Below are positions 50,701 to 64,000 of a stretch of 64,000 bases of DNA, one piece after another. The translations under genes and the position numbers were made by a program. The notes beneath the pieces were generated by a model. That model did no database searches. It was not told the origin of the DNA and was given only the letters and a program-made list of their open reading frames with translations. Position 1 is the first letter of the stretch. Each line of letters starts with the position of its first letter. Where the stretch lies: assembly GCA_007922225.1 (NCBI GenBank), contig ML679970.1:21202654-21266653 (forward strand). Direction: 5' to 3'. This DNA comes from Emydura subglobosa. Its lineage: Eukaryota > Chordata > Testudines > Chelidae.

Positions 50701-53700
50701 AGTGCTTTGCTGGCATGTTTCTGTGCCCCGGGCCTGTGCTGTGAGAGGACTCCATGCACCACTGAGGGCTGGAGGCGTTTTAAGCCCGTTTGGCCATTTC
50801 CTGGCAGGCCGTACGGCCCAGGGGCCCTGGGACATACCTTCACCAGCCCACGCTTCCCAGGGATCGGAAAGCTGCAAAGCAGCTTTTCCTCCCCATAAAC
50901 TGTTGAGTCTGGAGCTCCAAAGTCAGCCAAACGACATCCCAGGCAGGCAAAACATTGGCCTGTGCTTCCAGACCAGCCTCTCCCTGGACACCCAAAGAAT
51001 CTCCTCCAGGCCCCTCCTCCCCCAGCAGATGTTTACTGTGCTGAGTATTGTGAACAATAAAACAAGGCTGAGGCGTCTAGCCCAACCTCAGCCAGACAAG
51101 CCAGCTCACGTTCAGTGAGGGCCTGGGCTGGCCAAAGACGCAGGGCCCCAGACCTGCTCTCTGAAGAGGAAAGAGTAGCAGGAGGGACAATATTGATGGG
51201 CAACAGTTGGGGGCTGCTTCTGTGCATCGGAGGGTGCTTTGCTTCTGCGCATGAGCCCATGGAGTCAGGCCTCGATCCGTCAGTGCCTGTCACTACGGAA
51301 ATAGGATCCACGACCAGGAATCCTGGTTCCACGGGTGCACAGCGCTATAGTCATTCCTACCCGTGCAGGGTGAGCTTAGGATGCTGGGTTCTCGGTGTGT
51401 TTTACACACGCTCTGCCTGAACCAGGTGCCCGGTGGGGTTAATGAGGCCTACCACCCCCTGGGCTGCACTAAGAGTGAGGGTGGGTAGCTACAGGTTAGG
51501 AGGGCGAAGCAGAGTGAAAACCCAGCTCTTCGGGAGCCAACGTTTCCCAGGACGCGCCAATGGCTCTTTGAGGACGGTTCTACTTGAAGTCAGCAAACAT
51601 GGGGCTGCCAGGAGCACAAGCACATTTAAGTTACAGCTCCTAGATTCCCGCTGCAAGCGCTCACATGCTGGTGGGCACGAGACAGTAGCACTAATAAGAG
51701 AAATGCTGCTGCAGGAGTCACCGTGCAAGGAATGAACTCAGACGCCTCAGCACCGCAGAGGTGCTGTAAGCCGTGCCAACGGGCCCCAGGGAAATACTGA
51801 CCCTTTGCCAAACGGATGGGCAGACACAATGCATCGCTGACTGAGGCTGCTGAATCATGGGAGACGGGGATTGGAGTGTTTGAGAGGGGAGGGGGGCATG
51901 TGCAAATGCAGGGCACACATCCTCCCTGTGCCAGGAGACATCTTGTCTAGGAGCAGGCAGAGACGGGAACTCTCATTGGCTTAGGTGCCACAGCAGAATG
52001 GGAGTGAGTCCGACGGGAGTCTGTAGTGAGGGGACATGGCAAGGGCTTGAGGCTGTGCTCCCAGCTCAGGACAGCTGGGCGGATCCCTCAGAATCTCTGC
52101 CAGCCAGCGAGGGAGAGAGGAGCCAGCTCTTGGCAAAGGCTGGCAGAGCAGGAACAGAAACAGGGATTGTTCGGGCAGCCCCTTCCCGAAGAGTGCCACG
52201 GTGACAACCCTGCTCGGGGCCTGTGCAAGGCAGGGGTTCTGTCTGGCTCTGGGCTCCTCCCATGCAGCAGGCTCCAGCAACCAGCACCCCTCCTGCCCTG
52301 GCTGTGAACCTCATCCCAGCGCTGCGGCCAGAGCGTGCAGGGAAGGGAATGGAGGGTGGACTCTCACATACCTGTGCTGGGTGCTGCCAGGCCTCTCTCT
52401 CCCTTGCTGGCCCTGCTTCAAAGCAGCCTCGCTGCTCCTTCCTTGGAGCCTCGAAATGCTCCTTCCTTCGCCAGGGCCTGACTGCAGCCAGCGCAGCACA
52501 GGGAGCTGTGGGCTGTTCTCAGGCAGATGTTTGAGTCTCCTGGGTAACAAGCCATCTTCACTGGAAACATCCAGGCCTGGCACGGCTCTGTCTCTGCCAA
52601 GCAGGCTGCACCCTTCCACTGCAACAATGGGGAGACTGGCCCCTCCTCAGCCCTGGTCCCGAGTGCAGCGGGGTTGGTGCGCACACGTGGGGCGGCCCTG
52701 CTCTTCTGTGCAAGTGCACGTGTCTTTGGATCGTGTGCTTCCTTGTGGATGTGTGCGTGGGTCTGCGTGCAAACATGTGTGTGTAGGGGGGGGTCAGTCC
52801 ATGGGGCCGTGCCAAGGTCACACGCACGGAGAAGTAGTGTGTGCGTGCGTGTGTCTGACTGCACGCACGAGGCAGGTTGGGGGGGGGGGGGTGCAATGTG
52901 TGTGGGCATGTGGGAGGGGCGTCTGCTGCTCAGGGCAGATCCCATGCAGTCCGCAGGGGAGAGCTCTGCCTTTCTATCTTCTGCAGAGCTGAAGCCTAGC
53001 ACAGCCCCTGCTCTGGTAACCTAACGGCCCAGGTTCAGGGCAGCAGAGTGAGGTGCAGGAGGTGCATCTTGGGACTCAGGATCCAGCTGGAGGGGCCATA
53101 GACTCTCGCTCAAGGAGCCAGGCCAAGCCGAGGTCACTAGTGCTGCTGTTGTGCAGATTGGGTTCGTACTCTGGGCTGCCTGCCAGGAGCCGCCTGAGGC
53201 ACCAGCGGCTGAGCAGGGAGGGTTCCTGGGCTCCCCTCACTCCCCAGGGCTGAGAGGAGAGAACAGCTTGCAATGCAGCACAGCAGGAGAAGACAGGCCG
53301 CGCGGGAAGGTGGAAAGGCAGCTCAAGAACCAGGCACGTGGGTAGAGCCGATGCAGGGTGTAACTGCCCTCGGTTGGTTGGCCATGCTGCCACCACGCCA
53401 GGTCTCCCCTCAGCCTGTCGTCAAGCTGGTCAGGGAGGGACCACCCACCTAGCTGCAGCAGCATGAGGCTCATCCCAGAGGAATCCGCCATATCAACAAA
53501 GAGTGCCCCACGCCACCTCGGCAGGACGAGCATCCCGGCGCACAAGCTGTTTTGTTTTCAGCAGCTGTTCCTGGGGAGAGCGTCTGGCTCAGCAAAGCAG
53601 CCAGAGAAAGGCCGGTGGCAGGAGAGCAGGAGGGAGAGTGGAGTGGGGCGACGCAGGAGACATACCGCAGGGTGTGGCTCCCCAACACTCCCTGTAACAA

Positions 53701-56700
53701 GCGCAGCCTTTGTCTGCTTTCCATCGGGCTAGGGACCCCACAGCGCAGCACTCCCTGAGCGGGGGAGGAATCCCAATCTGGGGGGCAGCAGTGTTGCGAA
53801 GGGGGATGGGCTGATGGCACTGCAGCCGGGTACCCTCAGAACCGACACAGCATGGGTGGCAGCAAGGCAGGCTCCGTTACACCCTGCGCCATGCCAGTAT
53901 GGGCTCAGCCCTGTCCTGGAGGGGCCCCCCCGGGGAAGCAACAGTCATCTCCATGCCTCTTTCCATCCTTTGTCACTCAGCTGAGTGTGCCCTACAAAGG
54001 GGCCAGTACTGGGATATGGACACTTGCCCATTATGGACTGGACTGGACTGGTCCCCTCCCCCCACTCCTTTCACATGAGCTGCCAGACAGCCTCAATCGT
54101 GGGGCACCGCAGACAGGGAGCAGAAACTTGAGGGGATTCCTCTGAGCCATTCGGCTCCCTCAATAAGGTACCCCAGGCAAACTGGCCACGTGCAGGTCAG
54201 ACAGCACCTCCCACTGCTGCCCCAAGACAGACTAGAGAAGAGGGTCCCCTCCTAGGGAGCGGCAGGCAGTCGCAGGATAGGCAGGCCCAGATAAATATGA
54301 CTAACAGTACTTATCAGACCATAAAAGGGAAACTCTCGCCTCTAAAAGGCAGCTTAATTAGCAGCCTGGAGGGCACTTTGGCACTGCTTGAATAAACGCT
54401 GAACAGACAAACCCTGTCTCCCAAGGCAAGCCTGCTCTGCAGACCTGTTTTATAGGCAGCGCAGGGTGCCAAGCCGCTGGCTCCCAGCCCATGGCACAGG
54501 CACGTCTAGTGCAGGATGAACGGCTCCGTGCTAGTCCTTGCGCCTCACTTGCTGCCATGCAGGGAAATGAGCTGCAGGAAACCAAGAGATTGGGGATGCA
54601 CCTGTGAGTGGGGTGAGCAGGGAGGGACAGGCAGGTTCGCCAGGAAGGCCGATAAGTCAGCTGGGCTGCTGTGGGGGCCTCAGGGGCAGCAAGGGGGTTA
54701 AGTTCTTGGGTGAATGTTAGTGATTATAAAAATGAGGGAGTGACAGTGGGCCTGGAGTCAGGCTCAACACATAGCTCTGCTGCCCCCTCTTGCTCCTGGC
54801 CTGCTGCACCCCCCCACACCTCAACTTGCAAGTCCTGCTGCTATTCCACTCCCAGAGTTCCCCGTGTGCAGCCAGCTGGAATGCTCCGCACTTGAGCCAT
54901 GCTCTGTGGACGTGAATAAACAGCCCTGAGGATTAGGCTGAGACCCCCAAATTCACTGGGCACAAGGCCAAACAGAGATGGAAGTGAGGTTTGTAGGAGC
55001 AACCTTTTACATCTGCCTTGTACGCCCCCATCTAGGCTGGTAGCAGCTGTGCTCAGGATTAACCCCCTAGCCCCTCGGCAGCAGCACGTACATCTCCTGT
55101 CGCCTCATTCCCAAACTGGACCTGCGTGGCCCCCAGGCCAGAGCTCTCCTAGCAAGGAGGACACAACAAAGCGGCTGCAAGGAAGCAAAAGGGAGAGGAT
55201 TGATCTAAGGCCCCCGCAGCCAGGAAAACGTGAATGAATCCAGATGCAACCACAGACAAGCAGCAAAGTGCTCATTCATTCAGGCTTGTGTAGGCTGCAG
55301 CTCAGTATCCACGGAGCATGACTCAACACGCCTCCTGGTTGAGTCAGGGGCTGGTATCCTACTCGGCAGCTGGGCCAGGGAGCTGGCTCTGACAATAACA
55401 TCCCAAGAGCTGCATTCATTCCAGCCCCGCTGACCACTCCCACTGTATAACTCAGCCCAGCCCACTAGTCACAAACCTCAGGCCACAGGACCTAGCGCAC
55501 CCCTGTAGAGCTCTGGGCAATGAGCATTCACAGGGCAAGCCACAAACGTGGTGGCTGTGAGTGAGACACGCTGCCCCCCGCCCTCCCATGCCACAGCTCT
55601 GCTGTAGGCAGGAATAAGGACGTATACACGCACACAGCCTGCACTGGTGCATCCAATCCCCAGAATGGCAGGGAGGCAAAACCCCCTCATGCTCCAGAGC
55701 AGACCAGAGGAGGGAGGTGGCACGAGCTGCTGTCACCTAGTAGAGCAGTTGAGAGTTACCTAGGATTGTCAGGGTCCAGCCCCAAGTTGGGTCACCCTAG
55801 GGCCCAGGGGTCAATGGAGGTAGGGTGCAGGATGGGATGGCCCTCAGGCACTCTGTGATTTCCCCAAGCCTTTCCCTTTGTGTGTGCACTAAGACATGGC
55901 CAGACACCCGTTCAGATGACTCACTGTGTGCGCATCACTGCAGTTCCACCGCACCCCAGACTCTCAGGGGGGCTACAGGCAACAGCTCGAGCAAGCCAGC
56001 CCCCAGCCAAGCCGGTAGCTGAGTTCAACCCAGCCCCCCCTGTAAGCAGGTCTTACATCCACCCATTGCAGGGGTAGGGGCTGAAATACAAAGCAAGTTG
56101 AGAAAGTGCGTGGGAGCTGGGGAGGGGGAGCGCTTTGCTGCTTCCCCTTGGAGCGGAGGGTCTGGCCCAGGAGATTGATAGCCTAAGTGCTTGGCTGTAG
56201 AGCTGTGAGGATCTCTTTGAACACATGTGCGTGGGGGAGGAGAGGATTCTGCATCCAGGCTAACTTCAGTGCCAGATCTGGATTTCCTTGCCTTTGTGAG
56301 CAGCAGATCAGCTCCTTGCTTGGTACATGCAGCATAAGCCAAGTCTAAGGAGCACTGTCCACCTCCACAATGCAGCACAGGCCCTGGCACAGCCAGTTCT
56401 CCTCTGAGTGAGATTGCAGGAATTGCACGCCCCTGCCTTGAAGGCTGCTCTGGTTAAGCTGAAAGTTCCTGCCTGCTCAGTCCTGCAGCACCCCTCCTTA
56501 GGATCCCTCCTCCTGCCAGCCTCAGCGCCTGTTCACAGTGGGGTGCTGCTCACAGGCCCAAAGAATCTCCACAGCACGGGTCCTGTGGCACGACTCAGGG
56601 GGTTGGAGAAACCCCCAACAGACAGGGTAGTTCTGAGGAAAAGCCCCTGGGGTCGCACTGTGCACTTTGCCAATTCCACCCCCCCCTCCCCCGTTGGGTA

Positions 56701-59700
56701 AAATCCAGAGAGGCCTTTAGAAGCAACCGGCACTTGTAGGAAAGCAAAGGGGCTCCTGACATGTCAGCTCTCCCCGTGCCTCACTGAACAGAGGCGGAAG
56801 GAGTTGTTCCCCACTGCCCCCATCCTGCTTCCCACTTTGCTCTGCAACCCAGCCTGGGCAGGGAGAGCAGCCAGGAGCTGCCACAGCCCAGGGGCCGGTG
56901 AGCACCGATGTGCTTGGAATAGACGTGACAAGCAGAGTTCTCCCTAAGCCCCGCTGTTATGGGCCTGGCGGCAGGGGGAAGGTGCTCTAGGACTCCTGCT
57001 CCACTGCATGGATCTTGGGGAGAAGAGACTTTCCCCCACTTCCCAATTACATAGCAACAGTATAGCAATGTGAGGTGAGGGGAAATGAAAGGAAGAGAGG
57101 GAGTGGTGGAGAGGCGCTGCCGAATGGATGGGATTGAACGAAGGGGGAAGCTGTCCTCCTAGGTTTAAACTGGAGCTCTGCAGCCATTCGTTCTGCACAG
57201 GGAATAAATGGAGCGCAAAGGGCTGAGCCTGGCACCCTGGAGCTGTGCCCTGGGTGCTGGAGTGGCTGTGTGTTACTAGCTGGTGGGCCCCTTGGTGCAC
57301 TCATGATTTCGCTGGAGGTTTATGATGATCTTATTCAGGACCTGCATATTCCTCCCCGGGCCCATGGCACTGGGCAGCTTTCCAGCTGCCAGAGCTGGTG
57401 TGTTCCCATGGTGGGAGGGGAGGCTAGTTACGAAGACTCATATTTATAGCTTGCAGGAGTCAGTGCAACCTCTGCTGCCCCTGCACTAACTCCATGGTTG
57501 TCAAGTGACAGAAGTGGCCCTGGATGCCCAGTGACAGCCCCTGCTGGCAGCAGAATGCCAGGGCGTGGGAAGGGGAGTATGGTCCCAGGACCTCATGTCC
57601 ATAGCACCTGCCCTTGGGAAACAAACAGGCACAGTATTTGATGAGAGATTGAAACAACACTCCTAGTACTTCATAAACAAACCCTTCCACCCTTTCTTAT
57701 GCAGAGCCTGGAGCCCAGCAGCCAGAGCAGCCCTTTACTCCCATGCAACTGGGAAGAGACAGGGAAGAGGTAAGTGGAGGTAGACTTGCCCCCCTACAGC
57801 AAGGCTCTGGCTAGGTGCCCCACAGGGGGCAGGGTCCTGTCCCTTGCTGGTTACTAGCAGGCAGCACCTAGGATTTCTTCACACCTGCTGATGGCAGGGC
57901 CTGTGTTAGAGGAGAGAGCTGCTCCTCTAGAACTGTTGCCTTCTTTTGTTTGCCCTTGGAGGAAGTTCTGGGTAATGCAGGCTCTGTAAATCCAGAGACC
58001 AGAGGCAGTGGTGCCTCAGGCTAGTCTACAAGCCCCCAGGCAGCATCAGCTTTTCAGAGGAGTTGACAAATCCATATGACATGGGAAAAATTCAGACAAT
58101 TCATGCTCCAGGGAGACGTCAGCACCCACAGGTACCACCTCCATGGTTAGCCCCTGCTCTCCAATTGCCTCAGTCCTGACCTCTGGGGGTGGGGGGGGGG
58201 TCATTCACTCTCCACAACCTGTCGATGTCTGGCACCTCTGCGCAGTCTGCCAAGATGATGGGCAGTTACAAGCCCCCGCCTTGGCTTTGTGATGCAGAAG
58301 CCTCCTAACCCTCAACTTATCTCACAGGCTAGCAAAACTGCCCTGAGATGGTCCTGGCTTGGGGCTACCACCAGTTCAAGCTGGATCAGAACTCGCGAAT
58401 TAGGAATGAAAGATTAATTCCACGATCAGCCAATCCCACCTTTTATGACTGATTTACAGATCTCTTGTGGACAGTTCAGTGGCAATTGCTCAATGACCTG
58501 CTTCTCCCGCAAACATGTTTCATGATCCACAGTGTGGACCTGGTAATCCAATAAAATCACCTCTCTACCCACTGCACTTTATGGGGAAAGCCCCCTTTTT
58601 AATAATGGTTGATCCTAGCTTGACCCCAAAAGCCAAGAGCATGTACCATGTCCTTCAGCACTAGGCACTTGTGACTACAGAGAACTAAGTGCCCAAGCGT
58701 GCCAATTTCATTGCAAGTAGTAACTTATGTACATTCACTAGAGACTATGGTGACAGGCACTTTAGAAAGTAGATTAATGGTGAGCATGAGACACATGCAT
58801 TCACACGGGATCTGAACATGAGAGCCATTGCCCAACATTGTAACAATAGGGTACCTGGCCCAAGATAGCCATGGACACAGCCAAGGTTAGCATACACCCC
58901 CGGAATGCAGCGTATCCTGTTTGAGCCGGCAGGGGAAGAGGGTATTTTTAAAAGTCCCATGGAGAGGATGACAAAAGCAAACTCGTCAGAGAACAAACCC
59001 AGGCGCAAGCTCTGATGGTAGAAAAACAAGGGCTCTGGCAGAGATTTGCTGTAGTCATTTCATAGATGGGACAGAGCAGACACAGAGATGGTGCATGCTC
59101 CTTTGTAGTAAGACTGTTTCTCCATCCAAAATACAGTTCTGCATTTTCACACTACTAACTTGCTTGTTAACACATGATTTTGAGAAAACAGCAGAATCCC
59201 CAACCATGAATCCCTCTGGTTTTCGTTACAGCAGTAGTCATTTCACACGTCAGCAGCCCATATAACCCCTCATCACATCCTGAAATAAAGCTTTTACGCT
59301 CACCACGCAATCAAAGCAGCTGAAGTACTGGGCTAAGGTGGCAGGCAGAGAGAGAACTAACCCCTCAGGTTTCCCAGGGTCTCCTGCTCCCACCCAATGA
59401 GACATGAGGATGTAGCAGCAAGGGCAGCTGCCCAGAATACTGTAGCGATGGGACCCAGCTAGTGTTTAAGGGGATTCGTACAGGAGGCATGATGTTCGCC
59501 TTGGAGATCTGTCCTTTTTGGAGAAGTGCCCAGGCATAGAAGAAAAGGACAAAACAAACACCTGCCTGCCCCACCAGGGTGAATCTCTGTCTGTCACCAT
59601 GGAAACCTCTCCCAGGTACAGTCCCATCCAAGATGACCTCATACCTCTACAAAACAGGCAGACTGCATCGCCCCACTCAGCTGTTTTGCCAGCAGCATGT

Positions 59701-62570
59701 CTGACTGCCTGACTAGGGTGTGGGGCTTTGGAGAGTTGTTGGCACATGCAGCACCACGGCATCCACTTGGGCTGGCACATTTTTGTTCCTCCTTGCTTGC
59801 CCTCCTCCCTCATGAGAGGAACTTGAGCAAGTCCTTCACTCTAAACAGCCATAAACTAGCTGGAACAGTACGTGGTGCTAGATCCCATCCTAGGACCATG
59901 CAGTCAGAACAGCCCAACACAGCCTTCCTCAGCAGGAAGGCAATGCTGAATGGCGGTTACATGGCTCACAACACAGACTTCACACCCAGACAGGATTTCT
60001 GTGCTGGCACATGAACTTGGCACTCTTTCAATGTCACAGCTAACCAGGGAGAAGAAACCACTTCTCCTGCATCTGTGAACCTCCTGAGGCAGGATCCAAG
60101 ATCTCCATCATTTCCCAAAGCAGCAGGCAAGATGCCTTCAGAAAACAAAGGCCACTGACTAACTCACGAGACTCCTCCTGGCCTGAGCTAAAATTGCTTC
60201 GCTAGCTCAACAGCAAAGCCTGCCCCGAAGGAGCCCTGGAAACTCAGGTTCCAGCTTCAGACGTGAGGTCTCAAAGTAGAGGAATCCATTGCGGACACTC
60301 CTGGCCCTATAAGCAGCTGCATGTACCAAACTGCACTGGAAGATGTTTATATTACAATGTCACAACAGCCCTGCCAAGTTCCGCACATCTGGAGTTTCAG
60401 TACACAAAGCCGGGGAAAGCAGGAGAATCAGGTCTGGGAACCACAGCAGCCCCACGAACTTCTGCTCTGCAGCACGTAGTGCCCAGGGTCAAATGGATTA
60501 GTATTAGCGCCACGTGGCTCCCAGAAAGTTGGGTTATGCATCAAGAGAGGCAGCTACTTAGGCACAGCTTAACAGATTCTTTGGTCTTCGAAGTATCTCA
60601 AGAACCAGTACTTTGGAGATTGCTGAGCCTTCTTGGGTGTGTCTAGGCTGGAAATCTCTGGGGCAAGCTGCTCCTGTGGACCTTGTATTATTTCTGCTCC
60701 CAGTGGAAGACAGAGGCACCCCTGCAAATGCTAAGAGACCTAGCTTCTCTACACCTACGGAAGGATGGGTTTTATTTCCTATAACCCTACTCCCTTCCCT
60801 CTAACTGCTGCAGGAGGTTCCTGTCTGCCAGGATGCACTGAACAATCCAAAACGTCTCTTTTAGCTATGCATCAACTAGCATCCAAAACTCAGTGTTTTG
60901 TGAGTCAATGGTCTTCTGACCTTTGATCTCTGCTGAATGATCTTGACTGTGGTTGCCTGACAAGGGACCGGACAAAATCCTTTAGGGATCTGAAGCAAAA
61001 ATCTTCCATAGTAAGCAACCCCATGCTCATGCGATGGCTAGAGCTGCTTATTGCCCTATGATATCCTTGACAGATCTCACGGAAGGATGCTGCTTGTTTT
61101 ATCAGTTGAGCTATAGGACTGCAACTGCTGAGGTTAAAGGAATGACGTGTGTTAGATCGCTAGCCTAGCCACGCCACACCAAGCAGAACTGCAGTCACTC
61201 TTCCCCCCGTCCATATTCACCCTCTTCCCATTGGGCAGCACCTCACCCTACACTAGCTGAATTTAGTCTTTGTTGGGGGATGGGGGGGAGGAATTGCCAC
61301 CTGCCCAGGTGAAGACTCTCACTTTGAAAGCTTCTCCATTATGCCTGCCCCCCTCAGACCAGGATCTATAGCAATGGCTTGCCCTCTGTTCTGGATTGTC
61401 ACCTCCCCACTAGAACCCCTTACTCCCAGCAGTGCCACAGACAGTGAGAGAGTGGCTGGCTGTGTTACCCTACCTGCAGGGTGGGAAGAAAACCTTCCCA
61501 TCAGTACAGCTCACACAGCATGTCTGTTTGCTCCAGGACCACACAAAAGAACCCGGTACTAATCAAGCCAAGCCATGTGGCGTATCAGACACTGGGATTG
61601 TGTCTGTAACTTTTGACATTAAGGATGTGAATGATGTTGCCCCTGAGAAGAGACTGTCCCTTTCCAAGGACAAGCACTCTGCACCAGCATGAGAGCAGAG
61701 ATCACCAAACAACCCCATGGCCCAGACCAGAGGCAGCATGCTGAGCCCAGGGGAAGGGGTCAGCCACTCTGGCTAAACTAGGAATAGCTTTGATGGACCT
61801 CAAAGCAGAGGGTCCCCTCCAGGCATCCTCAGCTGAGAGAAAGATCTGATCTATGCTAGGCCTAGGGTGACAGGTGGAGATAAGTTTAAGCAGAAGGGAA
61901 GAGAAAGGAGGAACCTTTCTAGAGAGCACCTGAAAAGGAGAGAAATAAAGAATCCTGCCATTGCTCTTAGGTCCTAGTATTATTCCTTTCTCCAGCCAAT
62001 AATAAATATTAAAGAAGGGAAGACACCAACACCAAATCTTGCCCTTGAGCTGCACGTTGTCCCATCCCAAATCAACTGCAATAGGACAGCAGGTGGGGCT
62101 GGTGCGTAGCAGGTGGTCAGGCTTGTGAAGACCCCTTCTCCATCTCTCCCTCCTCCAAAGGTTTTTTTCCGGGAAGGACTGGCTCTGGTCCAAGCAAGTC
62201 TAGGATACTTGAACTGTCTCAAAGCCAGAGCTGGGGAGAAGTGAGATTTAGTGACTGTGCATCAGGAGTTAGCAGAGCCTGCAGGCTCTTAGAACTTAAT
62301 GGGTCACACAGCACATTATTGGAGCATGTCTTTGGGAAGCTCACAGCTCAGATCATCATCCAAGTGCTCATTCACTGTGGTGCAATCAAGTGCAAAGCCG
62401 CAGAACACATCTACTAATGAGAGCCTTAACGCGAGCAGCAAACTCATTCACTCCAACAGGACACATGGGAACAGGCCAGACCTACAGCTCCCTCTAGATA
62501 CTTACATGGCCCTCATCACCAGAGTATCGAGTGCCTCAGTCAATGCATTGCATCTTCAACACACGTGGGG
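41711..62570. other. Upstream non-coding region, part 2 (about 21 kb)
   Basis: Many short open frames occur on both strands, as expected in GC-rich DNA. None shows a recognisable domain together with matching splice sites, and I could not place any exon of a neighbouring gene. There is a 14-base poly-C run near 44,450, a short catcatcatcat near 43,970, a purine-pyrimidine-rich tract at 52.7-52.9 kb (separate entry), and the composition turns more AT-rich after about 58 kb. Untranslated exons cannot be excluded. Confidence 0.5.
52710..52915. repeat. GT-rich alternating purine-pyrimidine tract with poly-G runs
   Basis: Irregular gtgtgcgtg, gtgcgtgcgtgtgtc and acacgcacg words are mixed with poly-G runs near 52,786 and 52,880. 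Low complexity, with no coding signal. Confidence 0.7.
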
Positions 62571-62579
62571 GAAGCAATG

Positions 62580-62700
62580 CATAATCCTCATTGCACGGAT
62601 GGGGAATGGAAGCACAAGGAAGCACAAGATTTGGCCAAGGTTGCACAGGAAGACTAGCTGAGCCGGGAAGTGAACCCAGTCTCCCATCCACTAGCCCAGC
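62580..62700 (+). mobile_element. MIR-like SINE
   Basis: 'ataatcctcattgcacggat', 'ggggaatgg', 'ttggccaaggttgcacagga', 'gaacccagtctccc' follow MIR/core-SINE order closely. Confidence 0.65.
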
Positions 62701-64000
62701 TTCCTCCCCACCCAGATCACAGGGCAGCACCATGTGCCTGTGAAGGGGCTGATGCTTTTTTGAGCTCAGCTCTACTGAGGGAGTAGCTGCAATAAAGGTT
62801 AATTGACCAACAAGCCAAGTATATTTGGCTGGTAGCAACACGGGCTTCCCAGCCATATTGTTTCATGATAGATCTCATCCACGCACTAGCCTTCCTCTTT
62901 GCTCCATTACAGGTACTGGCCTGGTCCTCATAGCTGCTGGCTGTATGCAGTGGTTTGGGGGGAGTACACATGGCCACTAACTAGTGACTGAACCAAGACA
63001 TTCACTTCACTGAGGACCTGGAGCTGCATTGGAGCCTGGCTCCTGCAGGTGAAAGGAGTTTGGTTTCCGACAGGTGAACTGAAGAGCTTCTTACCTGCTA
63101 GAAGGGAACTCAGGATGCTGCATTTTGACTGCTGCTGGCGCCAATCCCCTAGCATAGCACAGAGAAAGTTAGCTCTTGTGCTGTTCTGGTGACAGTGAAG
63201 CCAACTTTTAGAAGGGAGACGAGCCACGGAGCTTGGAACAGTCTGTGGCCTTTGCGCAAAAGACTCCAATAGTCACTTTTGTTTGTAGGTTCTTATGGAT
63301 ATTCAGTTACTGCGCTGAGTTCTTCACCTGTTTTTGTGGGGAGTTTCGGTTCATTTGTAGCCTACCAGACCAAATGAGGGACTCAGAAACCAGCATAGAG
63401 GGCTTCGACTTATAGCCACACAAGACTCCGGGAGCCTGTGGGACAGTGGGAAGGAGGGACAGCACACACCTGTTCTTTAGGCCCTGTCCCTATAGTGGTT
63501 AGGCTGCTAATTCAGTTACAGATGCTGTCCATGCTGCCATGCTGGGAACAGGAGTGGCTCACGAAGCAGTGGCATGAGAGGTCTCTTTAAAGACCCTTCC
63601 TGGTGAAGTCTGAACACATTTGAGCTTGCAAAGCATAGACTGACTGGGCTCCCACTTTAAGCCATTTGTAATTGAACAGTTGGTAACAGTGCCAACCACT
63701 GGCCCTGTGGGCCTGATTCTCCTCATCCACCGCAAGTATGAGGAGTGGCTCCATTAGCAACAGCAGCAGAGCGAAGTTGGTAGAAAACAGAGAACCAGGC
63801 CCAGAGGATTAGGGCGCTCCAGAATAGAAGGGAAGTGAAGACAAAACCCTCTACCATTTGAATGGGAGCAGCTGTTTGCAGCTCCAGGATTCCCTGAGGA
63901 CAGGCACAGCTCAGCATCTATGATTAGTGTCAACAGTATTTCCAAGGGGGGATAATTTAGTTCAGGTAAGGCAATTACAGACAATTGGCAGCTCTGGACC
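62701..64000. other. Right end of window, no gene recognised
   Basis: Apart from the small MITE at 63,708-63,805 I see no repeat family, exon or RNA gene that I can support. Confidence 0.5.
63708..63805. mobile_element. Small MITE with inverted ends
   Basis: tgggcctgattctc at the left and gagaaccaggccca at the right are inverted copies with one mismatch, about 95 bp apart overall. The ends match a small non-coding element I recognise from reptile DNA. Confidence 0.55.

Noticed and set aside
60263..60646. 127-codon plus-strand frame near the right side considered as a gene
   Set aside because: No recognisable domain, no conserved motif and no splice context.
61590..61692. Plus-strand peptide FDIKDVNDVAPE, which resembles a cadherin calcium-binding linker
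   Set aside because: It is an isolated hit with no further cadherin sequence around it and no splice sites placed at either side. A chance resemblance is more likely.

Overview
The window is vertebrate nuclear DNA. It has short exons bounded by GT/AG splice sites, one collagen gene spread over more than 34 kb, CR1-type LINE tails and hAT-type MITEs. The repeats (CR1 3' tails with the usual reptile wording, a 121-bp MITE with TAGGGTGA-type ends, and the inverted element at 21.8-22.1 kb) point to a reptile, most likely a turtle. That assignment rests on recognising the repeats, not on a database search.

Positions 85-34,564 are the 5' part of COL7A1 (collagen type VII alpha-1, the anchoring-fibril collagen), transcribed on the minus strand. 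I could place 44 consecutive coding exons whose splice phases all join in frame to give about 1,593 residues. In order they encode a signal peptide, a first von Willebrand A domain with an intact metal site, ten fibronectin type III domains (each split over two exons), a second von Willebrand A domain without a metal site, a short Cys-x-x-x-Cys hinge, and the first 14 exons of the Gly-X-Y triple helix. The gene runs off the left edge, so the rest of the helix and the C-terminal NC2 region are not here.

Human collagen VII has nine FN3 domains and this gene has ten. The additional one lies between the counterparts of human FN3-1 and FN3-2. A decayed tandem copy of an FN3 half-exon also sits in the intron at 13.7-13.9 kb. 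Together these suggest a history of exon duplication in the FN3 array.

Upstream of the start codon an acceptor site lies directly before the ATG, and a GC-rich, CpG-rich block occurs at about 37.5-38.2 kb. I infer a non-coding first exon and promoter there. From about 38.3 kb to the right edge (26 kb) I found no supportable gene. That stretch holds CR1 fragments, small MITEs, an MIR-like SINE, homopolymer tracts and a purine-pyrimidine-rich tract. No RNA gene, CRISPR array or bacterial feature is present, and I saw no previously undescribed biological system.
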